Below, one piece after another: positions 33,416 to 40,665 of a stretch of DNA of 64,000 nt. Within the stretch, counting starts at the first letter, position 1. Each line of letters begins with the position of its first letter. The position numbers were made by a program, and so were the translations under genes. This stretch comes from Spirochaetales bacterium. Its GTDB lineage: Bacteria; Spirochaetota; Spirochaetia; Sphaerochaetales; Sphaerochaetaceae. The notes under the pieces were generated by a model. That model had not been told where the DNA came from and did not search any database. It worked only from the letters and a program-made list of their open reading frames with translations. The DNA lies in NCBI GenBank assembly GCA_028722305.1, contig JAQYHB010000018.1, positions 17,054-81,053 on the forward strand, in the 5' to 3' direction.

Positions 33416-34500
33416 GGCGTGAATTCCATGAGCGAGTAGCTGAAGACACCAAGGTTGTGGTGGCAGCAGGAGAGCTTGACTCCACCCCGTTCGATGGCAG
33501 TAACGATGTCCTGATAGTTGTACATTCTGCTATTTCCATTGGCCATGGTGGCAAAATAGAGGCTTGTCGCCTGTAGAGTGAAGGTCGAGGCACGGTATTT
33601 TTGTTCATCGAGTAATGGTTCCAGCACGAAAATCCGGGTCTCGGCTTTTGCCGCCGAGGCTACCTTGCGGATGATCCTCGTGATTTCTCCCTGGCTGAAG
33701 CAGTCAAGGAACTGGCTCATCCATACCACGTCCGCTCCCTGCGGAAATGTGGTCTCCGGGTCCAGCACATTGCAGACCTCGTAGTCGACGCGTTCGGCGT
33801 ACCCAGCCTGTTCCACGTTCTTACGGGCCATGTCGACCTGTCCGGGAAGGTCGATGATGGTGACCTGTACCTTGGGGTCGTAGGTGCAGCAACGAAGCGC
33901 CCATTTGGCGGTATTGCCACCGATATCGAACAACCGTCCGACCGGGCGGGAGAAGACAATAGGGAGCGCTTCGGGCATGATGTGGTCGCTGTAGTAATGG
34001 TCGAAGCCGAACCAGCTTTTCTGTGCCTTCGGAGGGAGGTGGGAAAGGGCTTCGTAAATGGTGTGCCACTGGTTCCCGAAAGCCTTGAGTCCTTCGGGTC
34101 TTTCCCGCTTGATGGAATCGACCAGCTTGTCGGCTCCCGGCCAGCAGATGTCCTGCATGAAGTCCAGGTTTGCCTTGGTCAGGCCGTCTTCCAAGAAGAA
34201 ATAGCCTACCTTGCCGAGGGTGAAGTGGCGCGCGCTTTCATTTGGCGCAAGCTTCAGGATTCCCAGCGCGAGGCCCATCTCGGTCAGGACGCCGATTCCA
34301 TAGGGGGAGACATGACATTGTCCAGAGAGTTCCTCTTGCGTGATTCCCCCTTCGCCGCTATCGCCGACCTTCTCCAGGATGCCGAGCTTCAGCAAGGCGT
34401 AGGCCGCCTGAAAGCAGTAGGGACCGAAACAGATTTCCTGCGCCTTGGCCCGTGCCTCCAAAGCCGAGATCTTGTCGTTTGTGTAAAAGTCAAATTCCAT
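33409..34500 (-). CDS. SAM-dependent O-methyltransferase of the polyene cluster
   Basis: 363 residues. An N-terminal dimerisation/winged-helix part (CFQAAYALLKLGILEKV, LSGQCHVSPYGIGVL) is followed by a class I Rossmann domain: FDIGGNTAKWALRC (motif I), VTIIDLPGQ, CNVLDPETTFPQGADVVWMSQ. This is the plan of family-2 O-methyltransferases. It could methylate the aryl head group or a carboxyl of the polyene, a known tailoring step. It is the first gene of the minus-strand part of the locus, 23 bases after hflX. Confidence 0.83.
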   Translation of the reverse strand: MEFDFYTNDKISALEARAKAQEICFGPYCFQAAYALLKLGILEKVGDSGEGGITQEELSGQCHVSPYGIGVLTEMGLALGILKLAPNESARHFTLGKVGYFFLEDGLTKANLDFMQDICWPGADKLVDSIKRERPEGLKAFGNQWHTIYEALSHLPPKAQKSWFGFDHYYSDHIMPEALPIVFSRPVGRLFDIGGNTAKWALRCCTYDPKVQVTIIDLPGQVDMARKNVEQAGYAERVDYEVCNVLDPETTFPQGADVVWMSQFLDCFSQGEITRIIRKVASAAKAETRIFVLEPLLDEQKYRASTFTLQATSLYFATMANGNSRMYNYQDIVTAIERGGVKLSCCHHNLGVFSYSLMEFTPC

Positions 34501-34523
34501 GGGTGCCCCTTGTCCGTTCCATG

Positions 34524-35801
34524 TTACACGGTATGGTTCAGGAAAGGAATGAGCATTTGCGCGAGTTGCGGGTTTCGGACCCTGACCGTGGCGCGCACTC
34601 CCGTGCCCGAGTACTCGATGCTGAGGATCTGCGCTTCGCGACGCAGCCTGGCTACCAGGTCGTAACGGTCTTCGGGGATTGTGCAGCTCCAGGTGGGAGA
34701 GAGTTCGTGAAGCAGGTTGCTGATTTCCCTCTCCAGCTGGGGGATGCCATCTCCTGTGAGGAGCGAGCCCGTGACCACATGGGTTTCCAGAGAGGAGAGC
34801 CTGATGGTGGAGAATTCGTCGTGCTCCTTGTCCATCTTGTTGATGAAGAGGATGCGCGGTTTGTCCTGCGCCCCAAGCTCCTCAAGAACCTGCAGCGTGG
34901 TCTGATAACAGGCCAGTATGCTTGGGTGCGAGGCGTCCGAGACCAGGATCAGCAGGTCGGCGTCGAGCGCTTCTTCCAGGGTGCTTTTGAAGGAGTCGAC
35001 GAGGGTGGTAGGCAAGTTGCTGACAAAGCCGACCGTGTCGGTCAGGAGAAAGCTTTCTCCTCCGCTAATCTTCACCAGACGGGTAGTCGGGTCGAGGGTG
35101 GCGAAAAGCTTGTCCTCGGCAAGCGTCGCTCCTTGGCTGAAGTGGTTCAGCAGGGTTGATTTGCCGCTGTTGGTGTAGCCGATGATGGCAACGTGGGGAA
35201 TCGGGCTTTGGGCACGGCTTCGGGTCTGCTGTGCCCGCTCCTTATCGACCTCTTGGAGCCGTTGCTGCAACTTGGTGATTTTCTCGGCGATGCGTCGCTG
35301 GTCGATTTCCAGCTGGGTCTCGCCTTGGCCGCGGTTGCTGAAGCCTCCGCCACGCTGCTGGGAAAGCTGGCCTTCCCGTCCGGCCAAACGGGGACGCAGG
35401 TAGCAGAGTCTGGCAAGCTCGACCTGCAGCTTCGCCTCTTTGGTGCGAGCCCTGGCGGCGAAGATTCGCAGGATCACCTCTTCCCGGTCGATGACGGGGA
35501 TGCCCCACGCCACTTCCAGGTTGCGTTGGACACGCGGCTTGACCGCTTGGTTGAAGATGACCAGGTCTGCTCCGGTAGCGTCGATTTCCTCGGCGATTTC
35601 CGCCACTTTCCCCTTGCCGATCAGGGTGGCGGGGTTGATTTCCCGGATGGTGATTGTCTCATGGCTGACCGGAACGACATCGATGCTTTCGACCAGACTG
35701 TCCAGCTCTTGGGTGGCAAGGGCGGTCAACGCCTGGTCGTCCCCCTGAAAGAGGAGCGTGAAGAGCAAAGCCCTTTGGGGCTCAGGCTTGGTTTCGTACA
35801 T
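34524..35801 (-). CDS. hflX: ribosome-associated GTPase HflX
   Basis: 425 residues. The N-terminal HflX domain (AVKPRVQRNLE, LPRLAG-type segment at RLAGREGQLSQQRGG, GPGE-type GQGETQLEIDQRRI) precedes the G domain: IGYTNSGKSTL (G1), DTVGF (G3) and NKMD (G4). HflX splits stalled ribosomes under heat stress. It is divergent from ychF (both GTPases that bind ribosomes) and reads toward the methyltransferase gene with 23 bases between, so it may drive transcription of the minus-strand polyene genes. Confidence 0.95.
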   Translation of the reverse strand: MYETKPEPQRALLFTLLFQGDDQALTALATQELDSLVESIDVVPVSHETITIREINPATLIGKGKVAEIAEEIDATGADLVIFNQAVKPRVQRNLEVAWGIPVIDREEVILRIFAARARTKEAKLQVELARLCYLRPRLAGREGQLSQQRGGGFSNRGQGETQLEIDQRRIAEKITKLQQRLQEVDKERAQQTRSRAQSPIPHVAIIGYTNSGKSTLLNHFSQGATLAEDKLFATLDPTTRLVKISGGESFLLTDTVGFVSNLPTTLVDSFKSTLEEALDADLLILVSDASHPSILACYQTTLQVLEELGAQDKPRILFINKMDKEHDEFSTIRLSSLETHVVTGSLLTGDGIPQLEREISNLLHELSPTWSCTIPEDRYDLVARLRREAQILSIEYSGTGVRATVRVRNPQLAQMLIPFLNHTV

Positions 35802-35866
35802 GCCGCAACTGTATCCTCTTTTCCGGTAAAAGGGAATCAGTTCGTAACTGCTTTTGAAACTGGCAA

Positions 35867-35895
35867 TTGTCCCGAAAGGGTGATTGTGGTAGTAT
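35867..35895 (+). promoter_or_regulatory. promoter of ychF
   Basis: TTGTCC, 17-nt spacer, TAGTAT with an upstream TG (extended -10), 31 bases before the start codon. Confidence 0.6.
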
Positions 35896-35926
35896 GGCCT
35901 CGCAATATGTTTTCAAGAGGTGGCTC

Positions 35927-37036
35927 ATGGGTCTGAATTGTGGTATCGTCGGCCTTCCCAACGTTGGTAAGTCGACTATTTTCTCTGCGATTACGGCAGC
36001 TCCCGCGGAAATCGCCAATTATCCGTTCTGCACGATTAATCCGAATGTCGGTATCGTCAATGTGCCCGATGCGAGACTGGATCGGATCAAGGAAATCATC
36101 CCGCCGCAGCGGTTGATTCCCGCCACGTTCGAGTTCGTCGATATCGCCGGTCTTGTCAAAGGCGCCAGCAAGGGCGAGGGGCTTGGCAACCAGTTCCTGG
36201 CCAACATCCGAGAGGTGGGGGTCATCGCACATGTTGTGCGTTGCTTCGAGGATCCCGATGTCATCCATGTCAACAACAAGATCGACCCCGCAAGCGATAT
36301 CGATACAATCAACACCGAGCTGGCTCTGGCGGACTTGGAGACGGTGACCAACCGCATGGCCAAGGACGTGAAGCTGGCTCGCACCGCCCAGGGTGACTTG
36401 AAGAAGAAGATGAGTGTCTACCTGCCATTGATGGAACAGGTGAAGAAGCAGCTGGAGGATGGCAAGGCTGTCCGGGTGATGAATCTGACCGATGAGCAGA
36501 AAGACCTGCTCTATGACCTGCACCTGATTACCATGAAGCCGGTCATCTATGTCTGCAACACCGATGACGAGCATGTTGTCTCTGGCAACGAGTATACCAA
36601 GGTCGTCCAGGAAATCGCCGCCAGCGAGCATTCCGACGTAGTGGTGCTCAGCGGCAAGACGGAGAGCGAGATTTCCCAACTGGACAACCCCGCCGACCGC
36701 AAGGATTTCTTGGAGTCGATTGGTCTTGCGGAGTCCGGTTTGAACCGTCTGATCCGCAGCGCCTACCACATCATGGGCCTGAGGACCTTCTTCACCGCTG
36801 GTCCGGACGAGGATCGCGCTTGGACGTTCCGTGCTGGGATGAAAGCTCCGGAGACAGCCGGCATCATCCATACCGACTTCCAGAAGGGGTTCATCAGGGC
36901 CGAGGTCTACAGTTGCGAGGACCTCTTCGCCTATGGTAGCGAGGAGAAGATCCGCGAGGCGGGTAAGCTCCGCTCCGAGGGCAAGGAGTACGTGGTGCAG
37001 GATGGGGACGTCATGCACTTCCTGTTCAACAAATAA
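35927..37036 (+). CDS. ychF: redox-regulated ATPase/GTPase YchF (OLA1 family)
   Basis: 369 residues, nearly complete conservation with the family: GIVGLPNVGKSTIF (G1), VDIAGLVKGASKGEGLGNQFL (G3), YVCNTDDE in place of NKxD (ATP preference), and the C-terminal TGS domain ending DGDVMHFLFN. ATG 35927 is preceded by AGAGGTGG; the earlier in-frame starts lack ribosome sites and would extend the known N-terminus. Confidence 0.97.
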   Translation: MGLNCGIVGLPNVGKSTIFSAITAAPAEIANYPFCTINPNVGIVNVPDARLDRIKEIIPPQRLIPATFEFVDIAGLVKGASKGEGLGNQFLANIREVGVIAHVVRCFEDPDVIHVNNKIDPASDIDTINTELALADLETVTNRMAKDVKLARTAQGDLKKKMSVYLPLMEQVKKQLEDGKAVRVMNLTDEQKDLLYDLHLITMKPVIYVCNTDDEHVVSGNEYTKVVQEIAASEHSDVVVLSGKTESEISQLDNPADRKDFLESIGLAESGLNRLIRSAYHIMGLRTFFTAGPDEDRAWTFRAGMKAPETAGIIHTDFQKGFIRAEVYSCEDLFAYGSEEKIREAGKLRSEGKEYVVQDGDVMHFLFNK

Positions 37037-37060
37037 GAGCCCACCAGAAAAGAGCGGACG

Positions 37061-37090
37061 AAAGGACTGCTGTGAAGGCGGTCCTTTTTC
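37061..37090 (+). terminator. rho-independent terminator after ychF
   Basis: Stem GGACTGC / GCGGTCC (one G-U pair), 7-nt loop, then TTTTT. Confidence 0.8.
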
Positions 37091-37221
37091 GTATCTGGCC
37101 GTTGAAGGGACGAAGATTCAGGCTGTTTGACAAAACGGCATGTCGCGTACAGACAATGGAAGTACGATCGAACGAAATTCCGACGTCCTTGAGCTCGTGG
37201 GCGTCTGTGCAGGGAGGGAGA

Positions 37222-37320
37222 ATGCATGATAGGGATATTGCGGAGAAACAGCTGTTCGACTACGACGACGTGTTCGCCGACATCATCTCCTATACGGAGA
37301 TTTCCACCCCAAGCGGCTGA
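37222..37320 (+). pseudogene. 5' remnant of an Rpn-type (PD-(D/E)XK) nuclease/transposase gene
   Basis: An ATG with AGGGAGGGAG upstream opens a frame reading MHDRDIAEKQLFDYDDVFADII, which resembles the first ~20 residues of Rpn-family (transposase_31-like) proteins, then breaks off at a stop after 32 codons. The following 60 bases in another frame read GDFHPKRLKELKEQRDQR but do not continue the family. I therefore read it as a truncated relic. The rest of 37091-37365 shows no gene. Confidence 0.5.
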
Positions 37321-37365
37321 AAGAACTCAAGGAGCAGAGGGATCAGAGGTTGGATGATGACCATT

Positions 37366-38064
37366 TCAGTTCCAGCTGACCGAGGCGTCAATCGGGTGCT
37401 GCAATAACAGTACATCAATCAGCGGGAAGGTAAATGATGCAGTATATGCGCTTTCCTTCTGCATATTCGACACGGAAGCGATTGGTTTCGGGGTGTCGAT
37501 TTTGATGGTGAAGGAACTCGTCCTCACTGCTTCGGGAGCTTCGTCTCCCAGCATGAACGAGAGCATGTCCAGGTATTCTTCCTCGCTGATGCCTTGGTTG
37601 AACCGGGGACCGAAGGGTTGGAAGTCGTCGCTGGAGAGGATTGGTACGATTTTCTCCAATTCCGGATAGTTGTCAATCGAGAGGTGAAGATTCAAGGTCT
37701 GGTCCTTCAGGGTCAGGATATCCTGGCCGGGGCTCCCTCCCAGCGCTTCGACGAGACCTTGGATGTCGTGAAAGGTGAAGAAGAGCATGTAGCTCCGCTC
37801 GCCGACTTTTTCGAGCTCGAGGTTGTCGACTCCGCTTCCCCCTCGGAAACTCTCCGCCATCTCCTCCATCAGCCGGTCGACGGAAATTTCCGGGTCGTCC
37901 GGGTCGCTGAACGTGTCGAAGTCTTTCGCCACATCGACGAAGAACGGCTCGGTCCGCACATAACTGGTGGCGACATGCTCGCCGTCTGCCTGCCTGATCG
38001 AGAGCTGTTGGGTCACCGTGCAGCCCGCGAGAAGCAGGCAGGTGGCTAGAAGAAGTTCGCGCAT
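37366..38064 (-). CDS. lipoprotein of unknown function
   Basis: 232 residues. Signal peptide with lipobox (MRELLLATCLLLAGC), so the product is probably an envelope lipoprotein. The mature part is acidic with mixed alpha/beta character, e.g. DPDDPEISVDRLMEEMAESF and KDQTLNLHLSIDNYPELEKI; I recognise no family. It lies 7 bases downstream of the radical SAM gene on the same strand, and the two are probably co-transcribed. Confidence 0.8.
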   Translation of the reverse strand: MRELLLATCLLLAGCTVTQQLSIRQADGEHVATSYVRTEPFFVDVAKDFDTFSDPDDPEISVDRLMEEMAESFRGGSGVDNLELEKVGERSYMLFFTFHDIQGLVEALGGSPGQDILTLKDQTLNLHLSIDNYPELEKIVPILSSDDFQPFGPRFNQGISEEEYLDMLSFMLGDEAPEAVRTSSFTIKIDTPKPIASVSNMQKESAYTASFTFPLIDVLLLQHPIDASVSWN

Positions 38065-38071
38065 AGGCCAA

Positions 38072-39661
38072 TTATACCTGTGGTTCAAAGAAGAGGCTAC
38101 CGTCTTCTTCCTGGATGATGGCCAGCATCTGATGCTTGGAAGGATAACGTCTGAGGAACTGGTCAGGGTCGAGCTCCTCAAGTTGGCTGAGCTCGTTTGG
38201 CTCCCAGAAAAGCTCGACCACCGGGGTGTCTCCCGTTTCCAGGAGGTAGGCGATTCCCTGGTAGAGCTCCATGTAGCTGGTCAGCAGCTTGCTGTAGGCG
38301 CGTTTTCCTGTTTGCTTCAGCACCTGCCTGACGAACTGGTCCTGCAGCTCGTAGATTTCCTCCGTCTCCCGTCCTTTCGCAAACAGGGCGAAGTCATGCA
38401 GAAGCTGGTGGGCCGCGACACCGCTGATTTTGCAAAAGAGACCCATCCAGGCCCAGGCTTGCCCTTTGGTATAGAAGAGGTCGCATCCTTGCTTCATCAA
38501 CAGTGCCTTTCTGATCGCCTCTTTGTCCATGCTCCTGCTCTCGATGAGAAGGTAGGGGGACGCATGGTCCCAGCGCATCTCCTTTTCCGACGCTTCATCT
38601 CCCAGCCTGGTACCCGGCAACAGGCTGAGCAGGAAGATATCGATGTTGCTCGGTTGAAAGCTGATTGCGTCGTCAAGGCTTTTGGAGAACCCCTCCAGGG
38701 TGTCTCCTGGCAGGCCGATGATCAAGTCCAGGCCGAACGTAATACCGCTGTTGGAAAGCAGGTGCACGTTCTTTTGGAATTTGTCCACCTGCATGCGCCG
38801 GTCGATTGCCGCCAGTGCCTTGGGGTTGGAGGATTGCATGCCGATCTGCAGGGCGCAGTCGAGTTGGCTGAAGAGCCTGATCAGCTCCTCATCCAGCAGC
38901 TCTGCCCGGTTCTCGAAGGTGAAATGGACCTTCTTGGCCTTCCTGATGAAGAGCTGGAGCAGCTCCTTGGTCCGTTCCTTATCCATGTTGAAGGTGGGAT
39001 CCAGCACGAAGATGTCCCGGACATGGTGGGCGAGCAGGTAGTCCAGCTCCCGCTCGATCCGCTCCATCGGGAAGTGGCGGACGCTACGGACGCCCTTGCT
39101 CTCGAAACAGAAGGCGCAGTGGAAGGGACAGCCTCGGGTCAGCTCCCAGAGCACCGAGCCCGAGCTGGCGAGAAACGGGTCGGCCTTGTGGTCGAGAATC
39201 ACGCTTCCCAGTGTCTCTACATCCTCCGGGCAGGCGTAGGTGAGGTTGCCACCTCTGGTGACGATGCCCTGGATGCCAGCGGGCGCCGCGCCACGGCCGA
39301 CCATTTCCAGCGCCTTGGGGACGCTCTCTTCGCCCTCGCCGAGGGAGAGGAAGGAGTAGACACGCAGGTCGAAACTCTTGGGGTTGGCGGTCACCTCCGG
39401 GCCGCCAGCGAAGAGCACTACGTTGGGGTGGATCTGGGTCAGTTCCTGGACGAACTGGTCGAACCACGCCCGGTTCCAGAGGTAGACGGAGATTCCTATG
39501 GCATCCCCCTTGGTCTGTCGGGCCGCCCTCCTGGGGTCCTCGGAGAGGAAATGGTTTTCCAGCTTGACGTCGCCACCCAAGGCCTCCTGGATGCAGAGTG
39601 CTCCCAGTGGGTAGCTGAAATTGCCTTTCTCGTAACAGCAGGAGACAAGTGTGGTTCGCAT
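38072..39661 (-). CDS. B12-binding-domain radical SAM protein
   Basis: 529 residues. An N-terminal cobalamin-binding-like domain (IGISVYLWNRAWFDQFV, FAGGPEVTANP) precedes the radical SAM core with CPFHCAFC (CxxxCxxC). Many members modify small molecules or do methylthiolation-type chemistry; the closest plan is that of the B12-binding radical SAM proteins of unknown substrate (DUF4080-like C-terminus). It sits between envelope proteins and the polyene region but shows no sequence link to the latter. The downstream lipoprotein gene may be in the same operon. Confidence 0.87.
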   Translation of the reverse strand: MRTTLVSCCYEKGNFSYPLGALCIQEALGGDVKLENHFLSEDPRRAARQTKGDAIGISVYLWNRAWFDQFVQELTQIHPNVVLFAGGPEVTANPKSFDLRVYSFLSLGEGEESVPKALEMVGRGAAPAGIQGIVTRGGNLTYACPEDVETLGSVILDHKADPFLASSGSVLWELTRGCPFHCAFCFESKGVRSVRHFPMERIERELDYLLAHHVRDIFVLDPTFNMDKERTKELLQLFIRKAKKVHFTFENRAELLDEELIRLFSQLDCALQIGMQSSNPKALAAIDRRMQVDKFQKNVHLLSNSGITFGLDLIIGLPGDTLEGFSKSLDDAISFQPSNIDIFLLSLLPGTRLGDEASEKEMRWDHASPYLLIESRSMDKEAIRKALLMKQGCDLFYTKGQAWAWMGLFCKISGVAAHQLLHDFALFAKGRETEEIYELQDQFVRQVLKQTGKRAYSKLLTSYMELYQGIAYLLETGDTPVVELFWEPNELSQLEELDPDQFLRRYPSKHQMLAIIQEEDGSLFFEPQV

Positions 39662-39681
39662 GGCACCACAGTAGCCGTTTC

Positions 39682-39710
39682 TTGAGTCGATGGCAATGAT
39701 ATGCTACAGT
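39682..39710 (+). promoter_or_regulatory. promoter of the 39729 gene
   Basis: TTGAGT, 17-nt spacer, TACAGT with TG upstream (TGCTACAGT), similar to TGCTACAAT at 11518. Confidence 0.6.
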
Positions 39711-39728
39711 GCCGGCAAGGAGTTTTCC

Positions 39729-40517
39729 ATGAGACGTTTCTTTCTCTTCCTTGCCCTCGCATGCTCGATGGGCGCTCTTTTTTCCATGCAGGCCTCGATT
39801 GAGAAAAGCTATCCCAACCAGTTCCTGGTAAGCTGGAGCGAGGTTCCCGGAGCAGTCCATTATGACTTGTATGCCGATGGCGAGGCGATGGCGCGGGTAG
39901 ATGGTACCGTCCTTTCCCACTCGATCGGCAGCAACGACAAGCCGCTTTTCTCCAACCGGGACTATACCCTGATTATCGCCGCCCGAGACGCCGACAACCA
40001 TGACTTGGATGCCATCGCCCTGAGGGGGACGACCGGCACCTGGAGCGGCTCCTACCGGTGGATCAACACGACCGGGGACGACAACAAGGGACGGTGCACG
40101 ATGATCCATTACGTCTTGGACGACCGGCCGGAGGGGATGGTCATCCAGAGCGAGTTGCCGGAGCTGGGTCTGCGGGTGGTCAGTCCCATGCCTATCTCCG
40201 ATAGCTGGACCAAGTACGAGGACCCTTCCGCTGAGGTCTACCGGGCCAACTCGGTCATTTTCAATACCACCAATTTCAAGCCGAGCAAGTTCAGGGTGGA
40301 AGCGATCGAGCAGGACGCCAGCGGGGTGACCGATATCCTGAAGACCAAGGCGATGAGCTTCACTTTCACGACAACCAGTTACTACAAGCTGATTGTCGAT
40401 GAGGAAGGGCGGCGTTGCGTGCTTTTCTCCACCAAGGGGAGCGGATTGGCGGCCACCGGAATCTTCAAGAACCCGGACGACCGTTGGGACGGCGCCTTCT
40501 GTGTTCCCGAGGAATAA
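39729..40517 (+). CDS. secreted FnIII-like protein, unknown function
   Basis: 262 residues. Signal peptide (MRRFFLFLALACSMGALFSMQA), then a fibronectin-III-like fold (FLVSWSEVPGAVHYDLYADG, a W-x-x-(V/P)-x-(G/A)-x-x-Y pattern). The rest resembles other spirochaete secreted proteins of unknown role (WINTTGDDNKGRCTMIHYVLDD). AAGGAG 6 nt before ATG supports the start. Divergent from the radical SAM gene, with its own promoter. Confidence 0.72.
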   Translation: MRRFFLFLALACSMGALFSMQASIEKSYPNQFLVSWSEVPGAVHYDLYADGEAMARVDGTVLSHSIGSNDKPLFSNRDYTLIIAARDADNHDLDAIALRGTTGTWSGSYRWINTTGDDNKGRCTMIHYVLDDRPEGMVIQSELPELGLRVVSPMPISDSWTKYEDPSAEVYRANSVIFNTTNFKPSKFRVEAIEQDASGVTDILKTKAMSFTFTTTSYYKLIVDEEGRRCVLFSTKGSGLAATGIFKNPDDRWDGAFCVPEE

Positions 40518-40555
40518 GCCCTATATATAAGGTACACGGAAAAATTTTTTTCAGG

Positions 40556-40578
40556 CCTCCTCTACATAGTAGAGGGGG
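40556..40578. repeat. perfect hairpin upstream of topA
   Basis: CCTCTAC-ATA-GTAGAGG (40559-40565 / 40569-40575), extendable to about 10 bp. There is no T-run on the plus strand, so its role as a terminator for the preceding gene is uncertain. Confidence 0.5.
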
Positions 40579-40600
40579 GTTCCTCGTTCCCGTCGCGCGG

Positions 40601-40629
40601 TTGACAAAGTTTTTTCGCTTGGCTATTTC
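40601..40629 (+). promoter_or_regulatory. promoter of topA
   Basis: TTGACA (40601-40606), 17-nt spacer, TATTTC (40624-40629), 37 bases before the start. Confidence 0.65.
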
Positions 40630-40665
40630 TGTGGAGCGAATACTCTGAGGAAGGTGGGTCCAATC

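Noticed and set aside
40556..40578. Terminator of the 39729 gene
   Set aside because: Perfect stem but no T-run on the coding strand, so listed only as a hairpin.
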